NCBI GenBank assembly: GCA_050950205.1
Contig: JBMNHF010000001.1
Coordinates: forward strand, 1 to 60,119
Source of the DNA: WRAV01 sp050950205
GTDB taxonomy: Bacteria; Bacillota; Clostridia; Oscillospirales; Ruminococcaceae
Direction of reading: 5' to 3'
Length of the DNA: 60,119 nt
This document shows positions 1 to 8,545 of the stretch, piece by piece. The number at the start of each line of letters is the position of its first letter. The first letter of the stretch is position 1. The notes beneath the pieces are model-generated. The model did no database searches and was not told where the DNA came from. It saw only the letters and a program-made list of their open reading frames with translations. A program made the position numbers and the translations under genes.

Positions 1-243
1 GATCGTAGGAGAAGCCGGTTCCTGATCCAAAGCAAAGATGAGATCTTCCTTGCCTGCGGGAGTGGTGGCAGTGGGGGCGGCGGGGGCAGCTTTGCTTTCG
101 CCACCGGAGGCTTTAGAAGTGCTGCTGGAGCCACCCGGTGCAGCAGGCGCAGCACTGGTGCCCGAAGACTGGCCGCCACAGGCTGTCAAGCCAAGAATCA
201 TTACCAAAACCAGTAGTAAAGAGATCAATTGTCGTTTTATCAT
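1..243 (-). CDS. N-terminus of a solute-binding lipoprotein (partial)
   Basis: Only the first 81 codons are in the window; the gene runs off the left edge. The protein starts with a lipoprotein signal peptide (two basic residues, a Leu/Val-rich core, then lipobox LTAC with the Cys at about residue 20). A low-complexity Ala/Ser/Gly/Pro linker follows, and then the phrase DLIFALDQEPAS. That phrase resembles the start of family 5 (oligopeptide/nickel type) extracellular solute-binding proteins, so an ABC-transporter binding protein is the best guess. The ATG has AGGAGG eight to nine bases upstream. It lies 66 bp after the anion transporter gene on the same strand and may be cotranscribed. The family call is moderate because the body of the protein is missing. 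Confidence 0.6.
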   Translation of the reverse strand, partial: MIKRQLISLLLVLVMILGLTACGGQSSGTSAAPAAPGGSSSTSKASGGESKAAPAAPTATTPAGKEDLIFALDQEPASPTI

Positions 244-309
244 GTTGACAGAATCCTCCTTTTCAATATTGTAAAGCCGAAACACAACGGCTTTTCCACA
301 CTTGTAAAC

Positions 310-1695
310 TCAAAGGGCACCCTGAATACTCCACCAAGGCAGATAAAGCATAAGGATCAGAGGAATAAGAATGATCATAACAACAATTCCCAGCTTGGTG
401 ACGTAAGAGGCTGGAAAAAATCCATTGGATGATCCGATCATCATGGAAGTAGAGTGGAAGGGCAATATGTAATGAGGAGCCAGGCTGGTGTAGCAAATCA
501 ACAGAGCTGCTGTAGAGGAGAGAAGTCCCTCGCTGACCATAATAAGCCCCGGAAGCACCACCGACATGGTGGTGGTGTTGCTACCGAGCATCAGGTGCAT
601 TCCCATGGAGACCAGTACCATAACCGCCACATAGGTAAGAGAATACTGGTCCGGGAAGAGTTTTGCCACCCGGGAAAACACAATTTCGGCGATGCCGCTG
701 GCCTTCATCACTGCCCCAATGGAAAAGGCGGCGGTGAGAAAAACCAAAGTGGTAATGTCAATGGATCGCAAGTCTGCGGGTTTGAGTGCTCCCAGTACAA
801 AAAGCAGGATGGTAGCCACCAGAGTAACCAAGGTGGAGTTGATGGAAATGGGGAGCGATCCGCCCAGCAATCCTTCTCCAGCCCACAGCAAGATGGTGCA
901 GATCACCACAGCCGTTACCAGCTTTTCCCGCCCTGTGAGGGGCTTTCTGATCGGAGAGCTTTCTCTGGGTTCAATGGTGACGCCCTTCAGCTCTTTTCGG
1001 AACACCAAAAGGATCAAACCAAAGAGAACGGCGCAAAACAACAAAGTGGGGAGAGCCATGTAAGCCATCCATTGGCGATTGGTCATATCCGACTGGGCAA
1101 AATTAACGGCTGCTGTGTTGAGGATGATATCGGCGTCCAACAGCATCATATTGACTGTTACATAAAATGCAAAAATCGAGAATAAAAGAACCGACTCCGC
1201 TTTAGGGGAAATGGTGGTCTTTTTTAAGTAGCTGCGGTAGATGCTGGCCACAACAATGAGTCGAGCAAGAGGTTGTGGAATCATGTAAATGGTGGCGGTC
1301 ATCACCAAAAAAATAGAGAGCAGTGCATTGGCCGGAGTTTTGACAAAGCGAAAGAGCAGTGGCTCTAAGGTGCGTTGTGTCAGCCCGGAATTTTCTATTC
1401 CCTGAGAAAGCAGATAGGACAACACAATAAGGACAAAAGTTTCCGAAAGGGGAAAAGAAAGTACCACTCGCAAGGGAGCGGAGCCGAATACTGCAAAGGT
1501 GCCGAGTAAAAAAAGAGACGAAGGAATTTTGCTTACCAGTCCGGTAGACCACCATGTAATGACCAGGACCAGTGTTCCCGCAACCACACTTTGCTTTACG
1601 GTCATACCCAAAGGGCGGGCGAATAAAAGGAGAAGGGGAACCACAAGAGTGAGAATCCTTCGTATCCAGATATTCTTTGGACCAAAGGTTTGCAA
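310..1695 (-). CDS. SLC13/DASS-family anion (dicarboxylate/sulfate) transporter
   Basis: This is a membrane protein of about 461 residues with roughly eleven to twelve hydrophobic segments. It matches the divalent-anion:Na+ symporter (SLC13, CitT/SdcS-like) family. The C-terminal half carries a clear SNT-type substrate/Na+ motif (GSNTTTMSVVLPG). The matching position in the N-terminal half reads IPQPLAR and lacks a plain SNT, so the substrate cannot be named. The start chosen is a TTG at 1695 preceded by GAAAGGTGG. The frame stays open to an upstream ATG-like codon at 1815, but that extension is basic and hydrophilic, has no ribosome site, and would sit oddly before the first membrane helix. 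Nearby aroDE and LysR suggest a role in organic-acid uptake, which is inference. Confidence 0.8.
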   Translation of the reverse strand: MQTFGPKNIWIRRILTLVVPLLLLFARPLGMTVKQSVVAGTLVLVITWWSTGLVSKIPSSLFLLGTFAVFGSAPLRVVLSFPLSETFVLIVLSYLLSQGIENSGLTQRTLEPLLFRFVKTPANALLSIFLVMTATIYMIPQPLARLIVVASIYRSYLKKTTISPKAESVLLFSIFAFYVTVNMMLLDADIILNTAAVNFAQSDMTNRQWMAYMALPTLLFCAVLFGLILLVFRKELKGVTIEPRESSPIRKPLTGREKLVTAVVICTILLWAGEGLLGGSLPISINSTLVTLVATILLFVLGALKPADLRSIDITTLVFLTAAFSIGAVMKASGIAEIVFSRVAKLFPDQYSLTYVAVMVLVSMGMHLMLGSNTTTMSVVLPGLIMVSEGLLSSTAALLICYTSLAPHYILPFHSTSMMIGSSNGFFPASYVTKLGIVVMIILIPLILMLYLPWWSIQGAL

Positions 1696-2182
1696 GAAAC
1701 AACCACCTTTCGGAAAAAGAGACGTAAAACGCGTTCTCCGTAAGAAAACGTTTTCATTTTTTCGCCCCTTTTCTAACATGGAGTATATCACTTCATCTAA
1801 TTTAAAACAATCCATTTTTCAGATTTTCTACATCAGTTCCAAATCAACAAGCGAATATTGTTAGTTTTAACCAATTAACTGTGCCGATTATCCGGAAATC
1901 GTTTTCTCAAGTCCCGAAAATAAAAACCTTCGTTTGGGGTTTTGATTGCTTCTTCGCGCTTCCCCTTCCCTTTCGGGAATCGGCGGGGTGGGAACGGATA
2001 AAAGAAAGGGGGCAAAAGGAAGCCTACCCAAAGAGTAGGCACCTCCGCTCCCTTGCTTGCGATAACATCCCCTCTCAAAGCATAAATTCCTTGTCAGGAG
2101 ATGCAGCGCCTATCTGCTGCTTTTCAAGCTCTGTCCATAGCCTGCCATGGGCTGCATTCAAAATCTGTAGGATTGAGAAACC
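1696..2182. other. 487-bp intergenic region with several stem-loops, no gene seen
   Basis: No convincing reading frame is present. Three hairpins are visible. One (1923-1943) has AAAACC pairing with GGTTTT and, read on the minus strand, is followed by TTATTTT, so it could terminate aroD transcripts. A second has TTCCC/GGGAA arms at 1966-1979 around a four-base loop. A third has GCCTAC/GTAGGC arms near 2023-2041. The 1696-1815 part lies immediately upstream of the transporter start and probably holds its promoter. Confidence 0.4.
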
Positions 2183-2962
2183 TTAGGAACCCATTTCTCC
2201 GTGAACCTGCAGCAAGCTTTTGCGCAGCTCTTTCACACCAATCTGCCCGGGAGCAGAGGTGTTCTGTCCGGCACCAAAGGTAAGAGTGCTGCCGAACACG
2301 CCGCCGCAAATCCGGCTGCAAATTCCCAGTTGCCCCATGGACATGGTGATGAGGGGGATTTCGGCATACTGTGTTTCCATCTGGTTGGTGGCACAAAGCA
2401 AAGTGAGCACATCTTCGGGGGAGTTGGGCATCACCGCCAGCTTGGCAATATCGGCGCCGCAGCTTTGCTCCTCCCGCAGAATGTCAACGATTTCCTCCAG
2501 CGAAGGAGTGCGGGTGAAGAAGTGGTTGGAAAGAATCACCCCAACGCCCTGTTCCTTGGCAAAGGAAACCAGAAAGTCCAAGCCGTTTTTCACAGCTTCC
2601 AGCTCAATATCCACCAGATCTATCTTACCCGAGGCAATCACCTGACGAATGAGATCGGCCCGAACTTCCTGAGACAGCTTGGTAAAGCCCCCTTCTGACA
2701 CATCCCGCAGGGTGAACAGCAAAGGCATTTCGGGCAGCTCGCCGCGAAGCCGATCTGCCATGGCCAGCAAAGCCTCTGCGTCTCCCACCTGCTTAAAGAA
2801 ATCGGCACGCCACTCTATCACATCGGGACCAAGGGCCTTGGCTTCCTGCACCCCCGCCAACAACTCTTCTTCGGTTTTACCTACCAAAGGCATACAAATT
2901 TTGGGCAGCCCCTCCCCAATTACAATTGATTTTACCTGAAAGGCCCTTTTCTTGCGTTTCAT
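2183..2962 (-). CDS. aroD: type I 3-dehydroquinate dehydratase
   Basis: The protein (259 aa, normal for the class I family) interconverts 3-dehydroquinate and 3-dehydroshikimate through a Schiff base. The family signatures are present: EWRAD near residues 50-54, catalytic His147 in SNHFFTRTP, Schiff-base Lys174 in IAKLAVMP, and the TMSMG..G phosphate-like loop. The residue after His is Phe rather than the usual Asp (SNHD/SYHD). The start is ATG 2962, with AAGGAG nine bases upstream; a GTG two codons earlier is too close to that site. It lies 13 bp after aroE in the same operon. Being paired only with aroE and a LysR gene, and not with the rest of the aro pathway, it may serve quinate/shikimate use instead of biosynthesis (inference). 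Confidence 0.93.
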   Translation of the reverse strand: MKRKKRAFQVKSIVIGEGLPKICMPLVGKTEEELLAGVQEAKALGPDVIEWRADFFKQVGDAEALLAMADRLRGELPEMPLLFTLRDVSEGGFTKLSQEVRADLIRQVIASGKIDLVDIELEAVKNGLDFLVSFAKEQGVGVILSNHFFTRTPSLEEIVDILREEQSCGADIAKLAVMPNSPEDVLTLLCATNQMETQYAEIPLITMSMGQLGICSRICGGVFGSTLTFGAGQNTSAPGQIGVKELRKSLLQVHGEMGS

Positions 2963-2975
2963 ACCCACATTCTCC

Positions 2976-3836
2976 TTAGCTCTTGTTAATCTGCTCCAGC
3001 AGTGTTTTGCGCATCACTTCCACCGGCGCAGGGCGTTCCAGCCAAATTTCAAACGCTCTGGCTCCTTGTCCCAGCAACATTCCCAAACCGTTTAGAATGG
3101 GGCAGCCTATGGACTGGGCATCGAGGAGCAGCTGCGTCTTTTCCGGATTATAAGTCAAATCGCAAACCATCAGCTCGGGGCGAAGAAGCTCTTTGTCTAC
3201 CGGGGTCCTCTCAGGATGAGGATACATGCCCACGCCACTGGCGTTGATGATGCAGTCACAGGAATCTATACTTGCTTTCAGGGCCTGCCGGTCGCCGGCG
3301 GGAATGGTGGATGCGCACTGGCGTATCTTGGTATTGAGGTGCTGAGCCAACTCCTCCGCCAGGTTGGAATAAAGATCGGTGAGGACAATGCTCTGCGCCC
3401 CCTCAAATGCAAGGGTGACAGCCACTGCCCGGGCGGCTCCTCCCGCCCCCAAAATCAAAAATCGCTTGCCTTTTACCTTAAAATCCAGCTCGGCCAGGGA
3501 ATCGACAAACCCCATGCCGTCGGTATTGTACCCGATCAGCTGGCCATCCTTCACCTTGACGGTGTTGACCGCTCCGATGACCCGGGCCATCTCGTCCAGT
3601 TCATCCAGATACTGCATAATCTCCACTTTGTACGGCTTGGTCACATTAAAGCCGATAAAATTCATGACGCGAATGCCACCCACCAGAGCCTTTAGCTCCT
3701 CAGCCTCCGACTCTATGGGCAAATAAATGCAGTTGAGGGAAAGGGCGTGAAACGCTTGGGTGTGCATTGCTGCGGAAAAACTCTGTCCCAGCGGCTTGCC
3801 CAGCAGTCCCATCAACTGAGTTTGGGTATCGATCAT
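2976..3836 (-). CDS. aroE: shikimate (or quinate/shikimate) 5-dehydrogenase
   Basis: This is a 286-residue NAD(P)-dependent dehydrogenase of the AroE/YdiB family. It has the N-terminal substrate domain with S-x-S at 19-21, catalytic Lys70, Asn91 in GAVNTV, catalytic Asp106 in NTDGMG, and a Rossmann loop GAGGAARA. Two places depart from ordinary AroE. The substrate loop reads QSFSAAMH where HSxSPxMH is usual, and the lysine motif reads VTKPYK where VTxPHK is common. These resemble the variation seen in YdiB-like enzymes, which also act on quinate. The start ATG follows AAGGAGGAG. It is the first gene of an aroE-aroD operon, with its own promoter likely in the 129-bp gap after the LysR gene. 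Confidence 0.9.
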   Translation of the reverse strand: MIDTQTQLMGLLGKPLGQSFSAAMHTQAFHALSLNCIYLPIESEAEELKALVGGIRVMNFIGFNVTKPYKVEIMQYLDELDEMARVIGAVNTVKVKDGQLIGYNTDGMGFVDSLAELDFKVKGKRFLILGAGGAARAVAVTLAFEGAQSIVLTDLYSNLAEELAQHLNTKIRQCASTIPAGDRQALKASIDSCDCIINASGVGMYPHPERTPVDKELLRPELMVCDLTYNPEKTQLLLDAQSIGCPILNGLGMLLGQGARAFEIWLERPAPVEVMRKTLLEQINKS

Positions 3837-3885
3837 GGTGCCTTCTCCTCCTTTTTTGACAAAGGTCGTTCTTTATCCTATCTTC

Positions 3886-3914
3886 ATTATAAATGGTGTG
3901 GCGTCAATAATAAA
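3886..3914 (-). promoter_or_regulatory. candidate aroE promoter
   Basis: Reading the minus strand, a perfect TATAAT (3891-3886) lies about 50 bp upstream of the aroE start. The -35 position at 17-bp spacing is a weak TTTATT. A better TTGAC sits only ten bases from the -10. A weak -35 fits a promoter that needs an activator such as the LysR protein encoded just upstream. Confidence 0.4.
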
Positions 3915-3965
3915 ATCGTTATAAATTATCAAATCCATTTCGAATTGTTATAGCTAATTTGGCTG

Positions 3966-4868
3966 TTAGCTTCCCGGCTCCATGGTATACTCACGAATGA
4001 TGTAATCGGAAAAGCACCGAATCGAGGGAACTTCGTATGTATCTTCCAGCACAGCAAAATAAATGGATTGCGCCAGATCTCCTACCAGAGGACGGGCCAA
4101 AAAGGAGTGGTGCCGATTCCCCGCCACAACCCGTTCGGACGCAAAGGCAATGCCCATGCCGTTGGCTACCATCTGAATAAACAGTTCGGGGTGGCTGGTT
4201 TCACTGATGACGTGAGGCTCGATCCCCAGGTTGTGAAAACCCGCAGAAATAGACGCGTACAGTGTAGACGACCGGGAAGGCATGATGATGTTTTCCTTTG
4301 CCAAATCGGCAAAAGTAATCTGGGACTTTTCCCCCAGCGGATGGCCATTGGGCATCAGAGCCATCATTTCGCTGTCAAAGAGCTTGGTTAACTGGAGCCG
4401 TGGTTCATCTGGCAGAGGATTGGAAGCCATGATAAAGGCCACATCCAGCTGGTGAGACATCATCATCTCAACCAGGTGTTTGCTTTGACTTACCGTGATG
4501 CGAGTGTCGATGGTGGGGTTTTCTTTTTTAAAAATAGCCAGCTTATTGATGATATTAAAGCAGCCAAAGGTGGAAAGCATGCCGATGCGGACCTTTCCAC
4601 GGCGCAGCGAAGAGTAGTCCGCCATGGATTCTTTGAGCTTTTCCACGTCAGACAAAATGCGCTTGGCGTAAATGAGGAATTCCTCCCCTGCCGGAGTGGG
4701 GATTACACTGCGGGATAGCCGCACAAACAGCTTAACTCCCAGCTCGTTTTCCAAATTCATGATCTGCTGGGAAAGGGTTGGCTGGGTGACAAACAACTTG
4801 TTGGCGGCGGCGGTCATGCTGCCACAGCAGCTCACTTCGTACACATATTCCAGTTGACTGAGCTTCAT
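3966..4868 (-). CDS. LysR-family transcriptional regulator
   Basis: The 300-residue protein has a LysR N-terminal winged helix (residues 1-60, with AAANKLFVTQPTLSQQI as the recognition-helix region) and a periplasmic-binding-like effector domain in the remainder. The ATG is preceded by GAGGGTG. It lies upstream of and on the same strand as aroE-aroD, not divergent, with a 129-bp gap that could carry its target site. The most likely role is to control aroED, and perhaps the anion transporter beyond, in response to an aromatic precursor or related acid. The effector cannot be read from sequence. Confidence 0.93.
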   Translation of the reverse strand: MKLSQLEYVYEVSCCGSMTAAANKLFVTQPTLSQQIMNLENELGVKLFVRLSRSVIPTPAGEEFLIYAKRILSDVEKLKESMADYSSLRRGKVRIGMLSTFGCFNIINKLAIFKKENPTIDTRITVSQSKHLVEMMMSHQLDVAFIMASNPLPDEPRLQLTKLFDSEMMALMPNGHPLGEKSQITFADLAKENIIMPSRSSTLYASISAGFHNLGIEPHVISETSHPELFIQMVANGMGIAFASERVVAGNRHHSFLARPLVGDLAQSIYFAVLEDTYEVPSIRCFSDYIIREYTMEPGS

Positions 4869-4926
4869 TATAACACCCTCTATCCATAAGTTTTAGCCAT
4901 TCATTTGCTTGCATTCATCTGTTGGT

Positions 4927-4955
4927 ATAATAGCTTAAATGTTTACAAATATCAA
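4927..4955 (-). promoter_or_regulatory. promoter of the LysR gene
   Basis: On the minus strand, TTGATA (4955-4950) and TATTAT (4932-4927) are separated by exactly 17 bp. They lie about 60 bp upstream of the LysR start codon, matching a vegetative sigma-A promoter. Confidence 0.6.
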
Positions 4956-5020
4956 TCACAAAGACAGAACATTTCTTTCAGTATGACCCAAGAGCAATGC
5001 CCTTGACGAAAAACCAAAAG

Positions 5021-5050
5021 AAAAAAAGCCCCGCAAATTGCAAGGCTTTT
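5021..5050 (-). terminator. second terminator behind clpC
   Basis: AAAAGCC (5024-5030) pairs with GGCTTTT (5044-5050). On the minus strand the hairpin is followed by a run of seven T. It lies behind the stronger clpC hairpin, giving tandem termination. Confidence 0.65.
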
Positions 5051-5075
5051 GAGTAAACAGTGGAGTTTTTCAAAG

Positions 5076-5110
5076 AAATAGGCGACAGGTCTTTGGCCTG
5101 TCGCCTATTT
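5076..5110 (-). terminator. clpC terminator
   Basis: A perfect 14-bp stem (5076-5089 with 5097-5110) with a seven-base loop begins six bases after the clpC stop codon. On the minus strand it continues into TTTC. The stem and position leave little doubt that it ends the ctsR-mcsA-clpC transcript. Confidence 0.85.
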
Positions 5111-5115
5111 TTCTG

Positions 5116-7587
5116 TTACTGTACCATAGCTGGCAGCTTTTGCCCAGCCTTTTTCTCCAGAACAATTTCGCCATCCCGAGCGGTGACCAGCATAATGTCT
5201 CCTTCCCGATAGTTTCCTTCCAGATAAGCGGTGGCGGCGACATCTTCAATATGGGTCTGGATGACGCGGCGCAGAGGCCTGGCTCCGTAGGCCGGATCAA
5301 ACCCTTTTTCCACCAAAAGCTGGAGGGCTGCATCGTCAATTTCCATGGTAACCCCAAGTTCGGCTACCCGCTGGGAAAGATTTGCCACCATATTCCGGGC
5401 AATTTGGCGGATATGGTTGCTGTCCAGCTGATGGAAGACAATGACGTCGTCAATCCGGTTGAAGAATTCTGGAGAGAAGGCATCCTTAACCTCTGCCATC
5501 ACCTTTTCCTTAATTTCGGATAGAGGCCGGGTTTCCCCCTCCTGCCTGTCTGCGGCAGAAAAACCAAGGGTGCCCCGCTGCTTTCCGGTGATGTTCTTGG
5601 CTCCCAGGTTGGAGGTCATCACAATGATGGTGTTTTTGAAATCCACCGTCCGGCCCTGGGCATCGGTGAGGCGGCCGTCCTCCATAATTTGAAGAAGTGC
5701 GCTCCAAACATCGGGATGAGCCTTCTCAATCTCATCAAAGAGAACGACGCTGTAGGGCTTGCGGCGAACCCGCTCGGTGAGCTGTCCTCCATCGTCGTAG
5801 CCCACATAACCGGGAGGAGAGCCAATGAGTTTGGAAACGGTGTGCCGCTCCATATACTCGCTCATGTCCACCCGAATCATGGCGTTTTCATCCTGGAACA
5901 TAGCGGCTGCCAAAGCCTTGCACAGTTCCGTTTTTCCAACGCCGGTGGGTCCCAAGAAGAGGAACACCCCAGTAGGACGTTTGGGATCCTTAAGCCCTAC
6001 CCTGCCCCGGCGAATGGCCTTGGAAACGGCGGTTACCGCCTCTTCCTGACCAATGACCCGCTGGTGAAGGGTTTGCTCCAACCGCAGAAGCCGCTGGCTT
6101 TCGTCCTCGGTCAACATGGTGACGGGGATTCCAGTCCATAAGCCCACCACAGCGGCAATGTCTTCGGCTGTGACACTGCCGGAACAAGTTGCGCTCCAAG
6201 CTTCCTGTTTGCGGCTTAATTCTTCCTGCAGCTGCCGCTGCAAATCCCGCAGCATAGCTGCCCGCTCAAAGTCCTGATTGCGCACGGCTTCCTCCTTTTC
6301 GGAGGAGAGAGCGGCAATGCGGCCTTCGATGGTCTTAAATTCCTCCGGTACGGTCAAGTTTCCAGTCCGCACCCGGGAAGCTGCTTCGTCCATCAAATCG
6401 ATGGCTTTGTCGGGCAGGTAGCGGTCCTGAATATACCGGGCAGAAAGGCTGACCGCCGCCTGCAGAGCTTCATCTGTAATCTTTAGCTTGTGATGCTCTT
6501 CATAGCGATCGCGAAGACCCTGCAGAATTTTGATGGTATCCTCCTGAGAGGGTTCGGCAACCAAAATAGACTGGAATCGCCGCTCCAGTGCGGAGTCTTT
6601 TTCGATGTGCTTGCGGTATTCGGTGAGGGTGGTAGCTCCAACCACCTGAATTTCCCCTCGGGAAAGAGCAGGCTTTAGGATATTGGCTGCATCCATGGAG
6701 CCTTCGGCAGCGCCGGCCCCAATGAGGGTGTGCAGCTCGTCGATAAACAGGATGATGTTATCGGCAGCGGAGGCTTCCTCAATGCAGCCCTTGATCCGCT
6801 CTTCAAAATCTCCCCGAAATTTGGCGCCGGATACCATCTTGGTCAGATCCAACATGAGAACCCGCATGCCCATCAAATTTTCGGGCACCTGCCCATCGGC
6901 AATCCGCTGAGCCAATCCCTCGGCTACGGCGGTTTTGCCCACACCAGGCTCCCCGATGAGAACGGGGTTGTTCTTGGTGCGGCGGGAAAGAATTTGAATC
7001 GCCCGGGCAATTTCCTCATCTCGGCCAATCACCGGATCCAGTTTGCCCTGAGTGGCCAGCTCCACTAAATCGCGGCTATACTGCTCCAAGGTCTTGGTGG
7101 AGGGTTGCTCCTTTTTGCCGGTGGGTTTCACAACAGGGCGGGGCCAGCCTTTCCCCAGCTGTCCCAACAGATCGGTGGTGATTCGATCCAGGGGAACACC
7201 GGTAGAAACTATAATTTTGGCAGCTACGCTCTCCGGCTCTTGCAGGATGCCCAGCAGCAGATGCTCGGGCTCTATGCGGTTGTGACCAAGCTTTTTAGCC
7301 TGAGCCTCCGCCAATTCCAACACCCGATCAATGTCGGGAGCAAGGCCTTTGGCCTGAAGGGTCTCCGCTTTCCCCTGGCCGTCATAGCGCTGAATGATAT
7401 CTCGGATGATCGAGCAGTCCAGCCCCGCTCGCTGCAGCACCTGAGAGGCGCTGCCCACGCCATCCCGGGCCAGGCTCCACAATAGATGCTCACTGCCCAA
7501 AAAACTGTGTCGCATTTCCATTGCCAGCCGAAAAGCGCCCTGCATCACTTCTTTGGCAGGGGCGGTAAAAATATCTCTATGTATCAT
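5116..7587 (-). CDS. clpC: ATP-dependent Clp protease ATPase subunit ClpC
   Basis: This 823-residue AAA+ unfoldase feeds substrates to ClpP. In order it has the N-terminal Clp repeat pair (about 1-145), first ATPase domain with Walker A GEPGVGKT (212-219) and Walker B LFIDELH, a UVR/middle-domain coiled coil (about 410-450), and a second ATPase domain with GPTGVGKT and LFDEIEKAHPD. All catalytic motifs look intact. It is the last gene of a CtsR-controlled operon and its start overlaps the mcsA stop by 11 bp, which suggests coupled translation. Unlike in Bacillus, no mcsB arginine kinase is present between mcsA and clpC, so adaptor control must differ. Confidence 0.97.
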   Translation of the reverse strand: MIHRDIFTAPAKEVMQGAFRLAMEMRHSFLGSEHLLWSLARDGVGSASQVLQRAGLDCSIIRDIIQRYDGQGKAETLQAKGLAPDIDRVLELAEAQAKKLGHNRIEPEHLLLGILQEPESVAAKIIVSTGVPLDRITTDLLGQLGKGWPRPVVKPTGKKEQPSTKTLEQYSRDLVELATQGKLDPVIGRDEEIARAIQILSRRTKNNPVLIGEPGVGKTAVAEGLAQRIADGQVPENLMGMRVLMLDLTKMVSGAKFRGDFEERIKGCIEEASAADNIILFIDELHTLIGAGAAEGSMDAANILKPALSRGEIQVVGATTLTEYRKHIEKDSALERRFQSILVAEPSQEDTIKILQGLRDRYEEHHKLKITDEALQAAVSLSARYIQDRYLPDKAIDLMDEAASRVRTGNLTVPEEFKTIEGRIAALSSEKEEAVRNQDFERAAMLRDLQRQLQEELSRKQEAWSATCSGSVTAEDIAAVVGLWTGIPVTMLTEDESQRLLRLEQTLHQRVIGQEEAVTAVSKAIRRGRVGLKDPKRPTGVFLFLGPTGVGKTELCKALAAAMFQDENAMIRVDMSEYMERHTVSKLIGSPPGYVGYDDGGQLTERVRRKPYSVVLFDEIEKAHPDVWSALLQIMEDGRLTDAQGRTVDFKNTIIVMTSNLGAKNITGKQRGTLGFSAADRQEGETRPLSEIKEKVMAEVKDAFSPEFFNRIDDVIVFHQLDSNHIRQIARNMVANLSQRVAELGVTMEIDDAALQLLVEKGFDPAYGARPLRRVIQTHIEDVAATAYLEGNYREGDIMLVTARDGEIVLEKKAGQKLPAMVQ

Positions 7588-7951
7588 AAATCAATACACC
7601 TTCTTCTTTTCTCAGGATCTCATCCCGAAGTTGTGCCGCCAGCTCATAATCTTCCCGTTCTACAGCCTCCCGCAGACGGGTTTTCAGTTCCTTCAGCACT
7701 CTGCGGCGTTTAATGTCCTCCCCTGCATCCAGGGGAAAAGGATCTTTGCCCAATTCCCGCACCTGTACGGTGTGAGAATTGGGATAGGTAGAAGCCGTTT
7801 CCTCTTCTGCTGCATACCGCATCATAAAGGCGATATGTTTCTGAAGTCCTGCCAGACATCCGCTGCACAGATAAAATTCGGCGGCTCTTCCCATTATATT
7901 TATGACAAAACCATGATCCGCTTCGTTTTGCCCACAGTAATTGCATTTCAT
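7577..7951 (-). CDS. mcsA: McsA-like zinc-finger/UVR protein, short form
   Basis: The protein has 124 residues: one zinc-binding module made of C3-x2-C6 and C29-x2-C32, a linker, and a C-terminal UVR (UvrB/UvrC-type) helix pair at about 85-115 (REAVEREDYELAAQLRDEI). McsA of Bacillus is about 185 residues with two such zinc modules and activates the kinase McsB. Here one zinc module is missing and no mcsB lies beside it. The UVR motif may bind the middle domain of ClpC directly. It sits between ctsR and clpC, 70 bp downstream of ctsR. The family call is secure; whether it works as McsA does in Bacillus is open. Confidence 0.85.
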   Translation of the reverse strand: MKCNYCGQNEADHGFVINIMGRAAEFYLCSGCLAGLQKHIAFMMRYAAEEETASTYPNSHTVQVRELGKDPFPLDAGEDIKRRRVLKELKTRLREAVEREDYELAAQLRDEILRKEEGVLIYDT

Positions 7952-8021
7952 CGACTATCATCCCTTTCTGATGAAGTTTGCCAGAGTTTGGATGCACTTT
8001 ACTTCCATTCTATGTGTTTTT

Positions 8022-8501
8022 TCATCTTTGGTGTTTGGAATAAGTCTGCTCCGAGAGAAGCTGTATCAGCATCTGTTTGAATATTTCTGCTCTCACTCTG
8101 TTTTGCTGTTCCCGGGGCAAAGTTCCCAAAGCTCCTTCACCCATGGCCGCCAGCAAGAGTTTAGCGGTACCCTGATCCAGAGCCTCGGTGTCCAAAAGGT
8201 TGGAAAGAAGCGCTCTTGCGGTGCGAAGATCCACACTGTCACCGATGACGTTTATGGTGTGCATCATCAGGCATCTGGCATCCAGCTTAATCTTGCGGAT
8301 ACGGATATAGCCGTTTCCGCCCCGGCGACTTTCTACCTGATAGCCGTGTTCGGGAGAAAAACGAGTGGAGATGACATAATTGATCTGACTGGGCACACAA
8401 CCAAACCGGTTGGCCAACTCAGAACGCTGCAATTCACAGCAGCCGTTTTCTCCTTCCAGTACCTCGTTGATGAACCTGGCTATCATATCGCTGATGCCCA
8501 C
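8022..8501 (-). CDS. ctsR: CtsR, repressor of class III heat-shock genes
   Basis: The 159-residue protein carries the highly conserved CtsR DNA-binding block, including RSELANRFGCVPSQINYVIS and the glycine-rich wing ESRRGGNGYIRI, followed by the helical dimerization domain. It represses clp genes and releases DNA on heating. I place the start at GTG 8501 (MGISDMIARF), where AAGGCGGTGG is well spaced. A GTG three codons earlier overlaps that ribosome site. It is the first gene of the ctsR-mcsA-clpC operon and its own operator lies 19 bp upstream, so it is autoregulated. Confidence 0.95.
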   Translation of the reverse strand: MGISDMIARFINEVLEGENGCCELQRSELANRFGCVPSQINYVISTRFSPEHGYQVESRRGGNGYIRIRKIKLDARCLMMHTINVIGDSVDLRTARALLSNLLDTEALDQGTAKLLLAAMGEGALGTLPREQQNRVRAEIFKQMLIQLLSEQTYSKHQR

Positions 8502-8519
8502 AACAACCACCGCCTTGAC

Positions 8520-8536
8520 TTTGACTTTCTTTGACC
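8520..8536 (-). promoter_or_regulatory. CtsR operator
   Basis: Minus strand 8536-8520 reads GGTCAAA-GAA-AGTCAAA. This fits the established CtsR direct heptad repeat (R-GTCAAA, three bases with central A, R-GTCAAA) at every position. It lies between the -10 element and the ctsR start, so bound CtsR would block transcription. Confidence 0.9.
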
Positions 8537-8545
8537 TTTAGTTAA

